NCBI RefSeq assembly: GCF_000719775.1
Contig: NZ_JOHR01000012.1
Coordinates: forward strand, 124,001-188,000
Origin: Streptomyces sp. NRRL F-5135
GTDB lineage: Bacteria > Actinomycetota > Actinomycetes > Streptomycetales > Streptomycetaceae
DNA length: 64,000 nt
Direction of reading: 5' to 3'
The notes beneath the pieces are model-generated. The model ran no database searches and had not been told where the DNA came from. It worked only from the letters and a program-made list of their open reading frames with translations. This document shows, piece by piece, positions 17,549 through 24,977 of the stretch (its first letter is position 1; each line of letters begins with the position of its first letter). The position numbers were made by a program, and so were the translations under genes.

Positions 17549-17596
17549 ACGATAGCGTCACGGTAAGAGGCTCGGCAAGTATGCACCGGTGCATAC
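17549..17596 (-). promoter_or_regulatory. Promoter with adjoining 18-base perfect palindrome
   Basis: On the minus strand TTGCCG (17573-17578) and TATCGT (17549-17554) are separated by 18 bases. Touching the -35 box on its upstream side is the perfect palindrome GTATGCACCGGTGCATAC (17579-17596), a likely operator. The only downstream candidate gene is the small ORF at 17153-17359. The rest of 17360-17675 shows no gene. Confidence 0.5.
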
Positions 17597-17606
17597 TGAT
17601 GAACGA

Positions 17607-17639
17607 AAGAGCCCTCCGCCGGATCGGCGGAGGGCTCTT
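17607..17639 (-). terminator. Strong terminator after the DUF397 gene
   Basis: AAGAGCCCTCCGCC (17607-17620) pairs perfectly over 14 bases with GGCGGAGGGCTCTT around a GGATC loop, 36 bases past the DUF397 stop. Confidence 0.8.
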
Positions 17640-17675
17640 GTCGGTCTCGTGTCATACGGGGGGCGTGGGGTGGCG

Positions 17676-17873
17676 TCAGTGCGCGAAGTGGTCGAACTCG
17701 CCCGCTTTGACGCCCGCGATGAACGCGGCGAACTTGGTCCGCGTCGTGGTGGTGACCACGTTGGGGTCGTCGCTCTCGCGTATGAGGATGCCGCCGTTGT
17801 GGTCGGCTATCTCGACGCACTGCGGCCCTTCGCCGGAGAGGGACGACTTCTGCCAAACGATCTCGGTGCTCAT
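17676..17873 (-). CDS. DUF397 protein
   Basis: 65 residues from ATG 17873 (AAGGA seven bases upstream; a GTG at 17888 overlapping the previous stop is possible). The DUF397 signature is clear: WQKSSLSGEGPQCVEIAD, LIRESDDPN and the C-terminal FAAFIAGVKAGEFD. Such proteins are almost always partnered with the XRE/DUF5753 regulator encoded directly upstream, and several pairs affect development in streptomycetes; the mode of action is unclear and may be antitoxin-like or anti-regulator. Confidence 0.92.
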   Translation of the reverse strand: MSTEIVWQKSSLSGEGPQCVEIADHNGGILIRESDDPNVVTTTTRTKFAAFIAGVKAGEFDHFAH

Positions 17874-17884
17874 GCCTGTGTCCT

Positions 17885-18739
17885 TCACAGCTCTCGTGCG
17901 ATGTGGTGGATGAAGCTGCGTGACTCGTCAGGCTCCATGGAAGCCTGCTCGGCGAAGTCGAGCAGCGTTCGGTTCTTTTCCAGCTCGGCGGCGGCGTCGA
18001 GGAAGAGGCCGCTCAACGGTGTGTCGACGTAGACCGTGTCGAGTTGCGGAACTACACCGGCCGCGTACAGCACCGTGCGGGTGAGGTCGATGAAGTCCTC
18101 GTTGGTGAACGGGATGATGCGAAGCATGACCTCCGGCCGCTGCGACATCTCCATGAGGTGTTCGAGCTGTCGGCGCGCGATCCGGCGGCCACCGATGCGC
18201 ATGCGCAGGGCCGCCTCGTGCACGACGGCCACGATCTCGGGCGGCTCGTCGCGGTCGAAGATGCTCTTACGCCTCATGCGGTGTTCGACCCGGGCCTGCA
18301 CTTCCGCCGGGGGAAGCTTCGGGAGCACGCTGTCGAACAACGCCCGTGCGTGGTCTTCTGTCTGCATGACGCCCGGGAACGTTACCGGCTGGAGGTAGCG
18401 CAGGTAGCGGGCGTGGTGTTCCAGTTCCGCGATGTCCAGGAAGCCCGGGCCGAGGATGCCGCGATACTCGTCCCACCAGTGCTGGCCGCGGTGTTCGCGA
18501 GCGATCGCGCACAAGGCGTCGATCAGCGCGGCGTCGTCGCACTCGTACAGGACCGCCAGCTTGCGGATCCGCTCTTCGCTGACGCCCAGGCGCCCCGACT
18601 CGATGTGGCTGATCTTCGCCGAGTCGGTCGAGAGAAGGCCGGCCGCCTCGCGGGCAGGTTTGCCCGACCGGACGCGCAGTTTGCGCAACTCCGCGCCGAG
18701 CCGCGCCTGTCGCGCGGTCGGATTGCTTCTCGCCGGCAT
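17885..18739 (-). CDS. XRE-family regulator with DUF5753 domain
   Basis: 284 residues. The helix-turn-helix is at about residues 10-65 (RLGAELRKLRVRSGKPAREAAG, STDSAKISHIESGRLGVS), followed by a DUF5753 domain with the family motifs WWDEYRGILGPGFLDIAELEHHA, TFPGVMQTEDHARAL and PFTNEDF. It is translated just ahead of the DUF397 gene with touching ends. Members of this class include regulators of differentiation and antibiotics in Streptomyces. Confidence 0.93.
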   Translation of the reverse strand: MPARSNPTARQARLGAELRKLRVRSGKPAREAAGLLSTDSAKISHIESGRLGVSEERIRKLAVLYECDDAALIDALCAIAREHRGQHWWDEYRGILGPGFLDIAELEHHARYLRYLQPVTFPGVMQTEDHARALFDSVLPKLPPAEVQARVEHRMRRKSIFDRDEPPEIVAVVHEAALRMRIGGRRIARRQLEHLMEMSQRPEVMLRIIPFTNEDFIDLTRTVLYAAGVVPQLDTVYVDTPLSGLFLDAAAELEKNRTLLDFAEQASMEPDESRSFIHHIAREL

Positions 18740-19241
18740 GGTGACCTCCCCTGTCTCGGGCTCAGTGTCGCGTGCGAGGACGGTGCCGGTCCACCTGCGT
18801 CACTCGTTCGTGGGGCAATATTGCTTCGCGGCAATTTTGCAACCTTTGGTCGGTCGCAACACCACGCCGCCCGCCGGTGAATCGAAACGGGAGTCTTTTG
18901 TGTCGCTCGTTGCGGAGAACGGTACTGACCGGGCGAAAGAAGGGTGCTGCGCCGGCCCGGTTGGTCACGGTCGGTTACGAGCCTGAACGGCCCAAGCGGC
19001 CGGAGCGGCCCGTACGGTCCGGAGGGCCCATACGGTCCGGAGGGGTCGCGGCGCGGCCCGGCGCGTCCGATGCCGGTTCCCGTGCCAGTGCCGCCGGCTG
19101 CCGAAGCGTAGCGTCGGTGGAAGTGCGCCGCCGGGTAGCGCGTACGTCAGTCCAGTACATTGGACTGTCGGTGCATGGTGATGTACTTCGACGGGAGTGC
19201 TCGTCGGTGATCCGAGGGATCTGAGGGAACGGAGGGTGTCG
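18740..19241. other. Divergent regulatory region with two operator-like elements
   Basis: No gene is seen. GCAATATTGC (18815-18824) and GCAATTTTGC (18831-18840) lie upstream of the XRE gene in an AT-rich island. AGTCCAGTACATTGGACT (19149-19166) is an inverted repeat about 75 bases before the EamA start. Confidence 0.5.
19149..19166. promoter_or_regulatory. Inverted-repeat operator candidate upstream of the EamA transporter
   Basis: AGTCCA and TGGACT flank GTACAT, an 18-base interrupted palindrome of the size bound by TetR, PadR or MarR dimers. No such regulator gene is adjacent, so the binding protein would act in trans. Confidence 0.45.
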
Positions 19242-20408
19242 GTGGAAGAGCAGCCGGGCGCCGCGACCGCCGCGGCGGCGGCGTCTGTTTCGGTGCCGGA
19301 GGCGGCCGGGGCGATGGCGTCGGGGGATACGGGTGGTGCGGCGAGTGCCGAAGCGGCGAGCGCCCGGGGCGCGAACGCCGAAGGGGCGGGCGTCGAGGGG
19401 GCGGGCGCCAAGGCGGCCGGTCGCGGAGGCCGGTTCGGGCCGGTCGCGCTGGTCGTCGCGGGCGGGCTCTCCGTGCAGTTCGGCGCGGCCGTCGCCGTCC
19501 TGCTGATGCCGATGACCGGACCGATCGGAGTCGTCACCCTGCGCCTCACGCTCGCCGCGGTCGTCATGCTGGCGGTGTGCCGCCCGGCGCTGCGCGGGCA
19601 CTCGCGCGCCGACTGGGGGACGGTGGTCGCCTTCGGCGCCGCCATGGCGGGCATGAACGGCCTCTTCTACCAGGCCGCCGACCGTATCCCGCTGGGCGCG
19701 GCCGTCACGCTGGAGGTGCTGGGCCCGCTGGCGCTCTCGGTGATCGTCTCGCGCCGGCTGGTCAATCTGCTGTGGGCGGGGCTGGCGCTCGGGGGCATGG
19801 TGCTGCTGAGCGGGGGCGGCTTCGACCGGCTGGATCCGGTGGGCGCGGTGTTCGCGCTGTCGGCCGGGGCCATGTGGGCGACGTACATCCTCTTCAGCGC
19901 GCGTACGGGACGGCGCTTCCCGCAGGCCGACGGTCTGGCGCTGGCGATGGCCGTCGCCGCGCTGCTCATGCTTCCGCTGGGCATCGTGGAATCGGGGTCG
20001 AAGCTCGTGGTGCCGTCGACGCTGGCGCTGGGCCTCGTCGTCGCGCTGCTGTCCTCCGTACTCCCGTACACGCTCGAACTGCTCGCGCTGCGGCGGCTGC
20101 CGGCCCCGACGTTCGCCGTGCTGATGAGCCTGGAACCGGCGATCGCGGCGACGGCGGGCTTCCTCGTGCTGCACCAGGCGCTGTCGGCGACGGACGCGCT
20201 GGCGATCGCGCTGGTGATCGTGGCGAGCATGGGGGCGGTGCGTACGCAGGTGGGCAAGCGGGCGGGTGTGAAGCGAGCGCGGGCACGGGGCGAGCGCGGG
20301 GCCGGGCCGAGTGCGGGCGTGGGCACGAGTGCGGGCGCGGGTTCGCGGGACGCCCGTACGCCGTCCGGTGCGGGCGGCAGCCGGACGGGCCGTTCCGCCT
20401 CGAACTGA
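19242..20408 (+). CDS. EamA/DMT-family exporter (RhtA-like)
   Basis: 388 residues. GTG 19242 is chosen because GGAGG lies six bases upstream. A disordered Ala/Gly/Glu-rich N-terminus of 65 residues precedes ten predicted membrane segments in two EamA halves (first from GPVALVVAGGLSVQFGAAVAV, second from GAVFALSAGAMWATYILFSA). The C-terminus is a basic Gly/Ser-rich tail. RhtA-type members export amino acids such as threonine and homoserine; the substrate here is not defined. A terminator and convergent citrate synthase gene follow. Confidence 0.88.
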   Translation: MEEQPGAATAAAAASVSVPEAAGAMASGDTGGAASAEAASARGANAEGAGVEGAGAKAAGRGGRFGPVALVVAGGLSVQFGAAVAVLLMPMTGPIGVVTLRLTLAAVVMLAVCRPALRGHSRADWGTVVAFGAAMAGMNGLFYQAADRIPLGAAVTLEVLGPLALSVIVSRRLVNLLWAGLALGGMVLLSGGGFDRLDPVGAVFALSAGAMWATYILFSARTGRRFPQADGLALAMAVAALLMLPLGIVESGSKLVVPSTLALGLVVALLSSVLPYTLELLALRRLPAPTFAVLMSLEPAIAATAGFLVLHQALSATDALAIALVIVASMGAVRTQVGKRAGVKRARARGERGAGPSAGVGTSAGAGSRDARTPSGAGGSRTGRSASN

Positions 20409-20428
20409 CCCGGTGCCGACCGGCATCG

Positions 20429-20460
20429 GTGCGCCAGTGCGCCAGTGCGCCAGTGCCCCA
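20429..20460. repeat. 8-bp tandem repeat in the convergent spacer
   Basis: Four units of GTGCGCCA (the last GTGCCCCA) lie just after the EamA stop. They are probably slippage-prone and non-functional. Confidence 0.6.
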
Positions 20461-20517
20461 GGCACCCGGTGCCCGAGTTCTGGCCGGTGTCCTGGTGTCC
20501 CGGTGTCCCGAGGCCCC

Positions 20518-20544
20518 GGCGCCCACGCGCCCCGCGTGGGCGCC
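20518..20544. terminator. Bidirectional terminator hairpin
   Basis: GGCGCCCACGC and GCGTGGGCGCC form a perfect 11-bp stem with a five-base loop between the convergent EamA and citrate synthase genes. Confidence 0.7.
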
Positions 20545-20615
20545 CCGCACTCCTCGGGCGCGCCCACCCGGGGCGGCTGCCGTGTCCGGGCCGGCCCGGG
20601 CCGGACGGCCGCGTC

Positions 20616-21728
20616 TCAGCCCGCCGCCGCGTCGAACCCCTCGATCTCCCGGGGGTCCCGTGCCCCCGGTCCCACATAACGCGCCGACGGACGCACAAGG
20701 CGTCCCGTCCGCTTCTGCTCCAGGATGTGCGCCGACCAGCCCGCCGTGCGGGCGCAGGTGAACATGGACGTGAACATGTGCGCCGGGACCTCCGCGAAGT
20801 CCAGCACGATCGCCGCCCAGAACTCGACGTTCGTCGCCAGCACCCGGTCCGGCCGACGCGCGTGCAGTTCCTCGAGCGCGGCCTTCTCCAGCGCCTCCGC
20901 CACCTCGAAGCGCGGCGCTGCCAGCTCGCGGGCCGTACGCCGCAGGACCCGTGCCCGAGGATCCTCGGCCCGGTAGACACGATGGCCGAAACCCATCAGC
21001 CGTTCGCCCCTGTCCAGGGCCTGCTTCACATACGCCGTCGCGTCGCCCGTGCGCTCGATCTCCTCGATCATGCCGAGGACGCGCGAGGGCGCTCCGCCGT
21101 GCAGGGGGCCCGACATCGCGCCGACCGCGCCCGACAGTGCGGCCGCCACGTCCGCGCCGGTGGACGCGATGACCCGGGCCGTGAACGTCGACGCGTTCAT
21201 GCCGTGCTCGGCGGCCGAGGTCCAGTACGCGTCGACGGCCTTCACGTGCCGGGGGTCGGGCTCGCCGCGCCAGCGGATCATGAAGCGCTCGACCACCGAC
21301 TCGGCCTTGTCGATCTCCCGCTGCGGGACCATCGGCAGGCCCTGGCCGCGGGCCGACTGGGCGACGTACGAGAGCGCCATCACGGCGGCCCGCGCCAGGT
21401 CGTCGCGGGCCGTGCGCTCGTCGATGTCCAGGAGCGGTTTCAGGCCCCACGCGGGCGCCAGCATCGCCAGCGCGGCCTGCACGTCGACCCGGACGTCACC
21501 GGAGTGGACCGGCAGGGGGAAGGGCTCGGCCGGCGGCAGGCCGGGGGCGAACGCCCCGTCGACCAGCAGTCCCCACACCTGGCCGAAGGAGACCTGGCCG
21601 ACCAGGTCCTCGATGTCGATGCCCCGGTAGCGGAGCGCACCGCCTTCCCTGTCCGGTTCGGCGATCTCCGTCTCGAACGCGACGACTCCTTCGAGACCGG
21701 GTACGAAGGAGGGGACGAAGTCGGACAT
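20616..21728 (-). CDS. Citrate synthase 2 (CitA2-like)
   Basis: 370 residues from ATG 21728 (MSDFVPSFVPGLEGVVAFET). Catalytic segments are present: SAAEHGMNASTFTAR (first His), LHGGAPSRVL, and FGHRVYRAEDPRA (second His and CoA/citrate region). The catalytic Asp segment VEFWAAIVLDF near the C-terminus is recognisable. It condenses oxaloacetate with acetyl-CoA, or it may be a methylcitrate synthase-like paralogue; streptomycetes usually have several. The longer frame to 21992 lies in the promoter region and is rejected. Confidence 0.93.
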   Translation of the reverse strand: MSDFVPSFVPGLEGVVAFETEIAEPDREGGALRYRGIDIEDLVGQVSFGQVWGLLVDGAFAPGLPPAEPFPLPVHSGDVRVDVQAALAMLAPAWGLKPLLDIDERTARDDLARAAVMALSYVAQSARGQGLPMVPQREIDKAESVVERFMIRWRGEPDPRHVKAVDAYWTSAAEHGMNASTFTARVIASTGADVAAALSGAVGAMSGPLHGGAPSRVLGMIEEIERTGDATAYVKQALDRGERLMGFGHRVYRAEDPRARVLRRTARELAAPRFEVAEALEKAALEELHARRPDRVLATNVEFWAAIVLDFAEVPAHMFTSMFTCARTAGWSAHILEQKRTGRLVRPSARYVGPGARDPREIEGFDAAAG

Positions 21729-21872
21729 CGGGCGGCTCCTCGTGATGCGGGTGACGGGCTTTATGCGGGCAGGGTGCCGTGGGCCCCCGGATTTTGGCCA
21801 GCCCGTACGGCGTGGTGAAGCGTGACAACGAGCACAGTTCCGGACATCTGCGATCCGTGACCGCCTGTGCCG

Positions 21873-21966
21873 GGACGTTCCCCGCGTGTCCGGACCTTCC
21901 CCGGCGCGGGCCCGGACGTATCCCCGCGCGGGCCCGGACGTACCCCCAGGAGGCCAGGACGTTCCC
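21873..21966. repeat. Five phased GGACGTWCCC boxes in a divergent promoter region
   Basis: Units start at 21873, 21892, 21914, 21936 and 21957 (GGACGTTCCCC, GGACCTTCCCC, GGACGTATCCC, GGACGTACCCC, GGACGTTCCC). Spacings of 19, 22, 22 and 21 bases put most on one face of the helix. They lie between the start codons of the divergent citrate synthase and pdxH genes. Confidence 0.65.
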
Positions 21967-22024
21967 ACGGTGTGCCCAGGGTTTGGCGGCACCGCTCACC
22001 GGGGACGCGGGGCCCTACGGCAGG

Positions 22025-22705
22025 ATGACCCCCGTGCCTCATGACGTGCCTCACGAGAACCCGGATCCCGCTGCCATGCGCGAGCAGTACCGCACCACGC
22101 CGCTTCTGGAGACCGACCTCGCGCCCGCCCCCATGGACCAGTTCGGCCGGTGGTTCACGGACCTCGCGGCGGCGGCGCACGACCTGCACGAACCGAACGC
22201 GATGGTGCTGTCCACGGCCACCCCCGACGGCCGGCCCTCCTCGCGCACGGTTCTGCTGAAGCGGTACGACGACCGGGGCTTCGTCTTCTTCACGAACTAC
22301 ACCTCGCGCAAGGGCCGGGAGATCGATACGAACCCCCACGTCTCGCTGCTCTTCCCCTGGCACCCGCTCGCGCGCCAGGTCGTGGTCACGGGCACGGCGG
22401 CCCGTATCGGCCGCGACGAGACGGCCGCGTACTTCCGCACCCGCCCCCACGGCTCGCAGCTCGGCGCCTGGGCCAGCGACCAGTCGGCGCCGATCGCCTC
22501 CCGGGACGCCCTGCTGCGCCGTTACGAGGAACTGCTGGACCGCTACCCGGAGGGCGAGCAGGTCCCCGCTCCGCCGCACTGGGGAGGCTTCCGGGTGACC
22601 CCCGAGACGGTGGAATTCTGGCAGGGGCACGAGAACAGACTGCACGACCGGCTGCGGTACGTCCGGAAGGGCAGCGGGTGGCGCGTGGAGCGGCTCTGCC
22701 CCTGA
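22025..22705 (+). CDS. pdxH: Pyridoxamine/pyridoxine 5'-phosphate oxidase
   Basis: 226 residues from ATG 22025. It is an FMN enzyme that oxidises PNP or PMP to PLP. Family motifs run in order: [75 protein letters not shown], and the C-terminal [18 protein letters not shown] ... RLHDRLRY with RVERLCP. The length is standard. It is divergent from citrate synthase 2, sharing the boxed region. PLP made here would serve SerC and other aminotransferases. Confidence 0.96.
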   Translation: MTPVPHDVPHENPDPAAMREQYRTTPLLETDLAPAPMDQFGRWFTDLAAAAHDLHEPNAMVLSTATPDGRPSSRTVLLKRYDDRGFVFFTNYTSRKGREIDTNPHVSLLFPWHPLARQVVVTGTAARIGRDETAAYFRTRPHGSQLGAWASDQSAPIASRDALLRRYEELLDRYPEGEQVPAPPHWGGFRVTPETVEFWQGHENRLHDRLRYVRKGSGWRVERLCP

Positions 22706-22779
22706 GACGGCCCCGACCCCCGGTTCCCGCCTTCGGACGCCCTCGGACCGTCGGGACCCGGTCACCGGGGCCCGGAAAA

Positions 22780-22846
22780 AGCGGAACCCCGCGGGCTCGG
22801 GTCCTCCGGGGAGGAGCCGGCCGGACGTACCGGCGAGCCCGCGGGG
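22780..22846 (-). terminator. Intrinsic terminator (minus) with branched hairpin
   Basis: CGAGCCCGCGGGG (22834-22846) pairs perfectly with CCCCGCGGGCTCG (22787-22799). On the minus strand the stem is followed by TTCCGCTTTTTCC, a real U-tract, so it terminates leftward transcription. Two smaller stems fill the loop. It may also stop pdxH read-through. Confidence 0.75.
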
Positions 22847-22909
22847 CGGTGACTGCTTGGGATTTCGGCCGGCGGCGCCGGCTCCGCACAGAGTGCGACG
22901 AACGGGCCG

Positions 22910-22948
22910 CTAGCCCGCAGCCACCTCACGCGTCCGGATTGCATACAT
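22910..22948 (-). CDS. 12-codon leader-like ORF in a tiny transcription unit
   Basis: ATG 22948 encodes MYAIRTREVAAG and stops at TAG 22910. A strong SD (GGGAGGTGG) stands eight bases upstream. A promoter lies about 35 bases further up and an intrinsic terminator about 65 bases down, giving a predicted transcript of about 190 bases. A second ATG (22944) opens a 60-codon frame, but that frame runs past the terminator stem. Either a micropeptide or a small RNA with a ribosome site could be the product. No relative is recognised. Confidence 0.45.
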   Translation of the reverse strand: MYAIRTREVAAG

Positions 22949-22981
22949 CTGCCGAACCACCTCCCTTCTCGTGTGCACCAC

Positions 22982-23010
22982 ACACTAGGAACCGGTTCGC
23001 GGGGTCTCAA
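22982..23010 (-). promoter_or_regulatory. Housekeeping-type promoter of the small transcription unit
   Basis: On the minus strand TTGAGA (23005-23010) and TAGTGT (22982-22987) are separated by exactly 17 bases, close to the streptomycete HrdB consensus. Transcription would start near 22975, just before the SD of the 12-codon ORF. Confidence 0.6.
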
Positions 23011-23178
23011 GGGATTTTCGGAGAAATTGACGTGCTGGTGCGGGCCGCTCGCCCGTGCCTGACAATCGAACGTGCAGGGTAGAGAGGGTGAGAGAGGTTT
23101 GAGAAGAGCGTAGAAAACTGTTCGAGGCGGCATTTTCGGGAACGGGGTGTGTGCTGAGTCACGTTCGAGTTGAATGAA

Positions 23179-23192
23179 CGGACGTACGTCCG
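23179..23192. promoter_or_regulatory. Palindrome upstream of the PAS protein gene
   Basis: CGGACGTACGTCCG is a perfect 14-base palindrome 34 bases before the start codon, well placed for a repressor. Confidence 0.4.
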
Positions 23193-23226
23193 CACCACGC
23201 GGAGCCGCCCTTCAGGGGGTGCCAGG

Positions 23227-24813
23227 ATGAGTGCTTCTCGCAGTGAGACCACCGATGCGGCAGGACCGGACGGCCCGGAGCCCGATCACGGGGCGGGGGC
23301 CGGACGGGAGGATGGTGTCGTGAGCGGTGGCGGCCCTGCCCCGGGCGCCGGTGGCGACCCGGAGCGGGACAAGGACGAGGCCGGGGCGGATCTGCTCGCG
23401 TCCCTGCTCGACGGGATGGACGCGGCGCTGTTCGCGCTCGACGCGGGTGGGGTGATCACGCACTGGAACCGCGAGGCGGAGCGCATATTGGGCTGGACCG
23501 CCGAGGAGGCGGTCGGACGGCACGGTTTCGCGGGGTGGGCCGTCAGGACCGCCGACGCGGACGCGGTGCAGGCCCGGCTGATGTCCGTCATGGGCACGCG
23601 CGGGCGCCAGGTGGACGAGTTCGCGCTGCTCCGCAAGGACGGCGGGCGGGTGCTGCTGCGCACCCAGACCGCCGCGGTGCGCGGGGCGGACGGCAAGCCC
23701 GCCGGGGTGTACTCGGCCTTCAGCGAGGTGCACGCCCAGATCGACCTGGAGCGGACGATCGCGCTCAGCGAGGCGCTGTTCGAGGAGGCGTCCTGGGGTG
23801 TCGTCCTGGTCGACGTGGATCTGCGGCCGACGGTGGTCAACGGGTACGCGGCGCGGGCCCTGGGCGCCGGGCGTACGTCCGTGCTGGGCCGGCCGCTCGG
23901 TGAGCTGATCAGCCACGGCGTGGAGGAGCTGGAGGCCGCGCTCCACCATGTACTCGCGGAGGGCGCGCCGAGGTCGCCCGCCGAGCTGTGGGTCACGCTC
24001 CGTACGAACGGCGGGGAGCAGCGCCGGTGCTGGCGCAGCGGCTTCCTGCGGCTGGCCTCCCCGCTGGCGGAGGAGCCCGTGCCGCTGGGTGTGGGATGGA
24101 TGTTCCACGACGTGACGGACCTGCGGCGATCGGTGCAGGACGCGGACCGGCTGCGGTTCCGCACCAGCCAGCTGCACCGCGCGGGCCGGGCGGCGGCCGA
24201 GTGCGAGGACCCCATGGAGGCGGCGACGGTCCAGCTGGACTTCGCGCTGGCGGGCTTCGCCGACCACGCTCTGATCGATCTGGTGGCCGGGGACGGGTCC
24301 GGTGATCCCGTACGGCTGGTCCGGGCGGCCGCCTCGCCCTCCGGCGGCGGCTCCGGGCCGGGCGCGCGGGTGGAGTCGGGGGGCATACCGGTGCGGTACG
24401 GGCCCGGGCACCCGGCCCTCCAGGCGCTGGACCGTAACGGCGCGGTGCGCGCGAGCGCCCCGGCGGGCCCGTCGGGGCCCCCGCTGTCCGGCGGTGCCGC
24501 GGAGGAGAACGCGGGACGCGGCCGATCGGGCCCGGCCGGGGCCGGACCGGCGAACGGGGGCGGCGGGCCCGGCGCGGGCGCGGCCCCCGGTGCCCTCCCG
24601 CCGTCCGCGTGGGCGGCGGCCCGCCAGTGGCCGCCGGACGCGGTGCACGCCCTGTGCACGGTGCTGCGCAGCCGGGGCCGGTCGCTGGGCGTGGTGACGT
24701 TCCTGCGGGGGGCGAGCCGGCCGCCCTTCGAGCGTCAGGACGCGGTGTACGCGGAGGATGTGACGGGCCGGATGGCGGGTTCGCTGGACCTCTTCCGGAC
24801 CTTGTCCGACTGA
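23227..24813 (+). CDS. PAS-domain sensory protein without a kinase domain
   Basis: 528 residues from ATG 23227. After an acidic, disordered 55 residues come a PAS domain (about 58-170; LDGMDAALFALDAGGVITHWNREAERILGW and PAC segment VYSAFSEVHAQ) and a second PAS-like domain (about 180-305; WGVVLVDVDLRPTVVN, GWMFHDVTDLR). A GAF-like C-terminal part has a long Gly-rich insert (about 385-460). Neither a histidine kinase, a GGDEF nor a PP2C domain follows, unlike many streptomycete PAS/GAF proteins ending in SpoIIE. It may therefore act as a ligand-sensing partner. The gene is monocistronic. Confidence 0.75.
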   Translation: MSASRSETTDAAGPDGPEPDHGAGAGREDGVVSGGGPAPGAGGDPERDKDEAGADLLASLLDGMDAALFALDAGGVITHWNREAERILGWTAEEAVGRHGFAGWAVRTADADAVQARLMSVMGTRGRQVDEFALLRKDGGRVLLRTQTAAVRGADGKPAGVYSAFSEVHAQIDLERTIALSEALFEEASWGVVLVDVDLRPTVVNGYAARALGAGRTSVLGRPLGELISHGVEELEAALHHVLAEGAPRSPAELWVTLRTNGGEQRRCWRSGFLRLASPLAEEPVPLGVGWMFHDVTDLRRSVQDADRLRFRTSQLHRAGRAAAECEDPMEAATVQLDFALAGFADHALIDLVAGDGSGDPVRLVRAAASPSGGGSGPGARVESGGIPVRYGPGHPALQALDRNGAVRASAPAGPSGPPLSGGAAEENAGRGRSGPAGAGPANGGGGPGAGAAPGALPPSAWAAARQWPPDAVHALCTVLRSRGRSLGVVTFLRGASRPPFERQDAVYAEDVTGRMAGSLDLFRTLSD

Positions 24814-24977
24814 GAGCGCGCCGGCGGACGAGCGGTGCCGGTCGCAGCGGCCCGCCGACGCGGACGACCCGTGCCGGCCGTACGGCCCGCCGACACGCGT
24901 ACGGGCCGTGCCGGTCGTACGGGCCGCACAACCCGTATGACCGCCACGGCCCGTACGTCAGGCCGTGAGGCCGGCCG

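Noticed and set aside
22762..22944. 60-codon reading frame starting at the second ATG of the small transcription unit
   Set aside because: It runs through the terminator stem and its Pro/Ser-rich sequence looks non-coding; the 12-codon frame has the better SD spacing.
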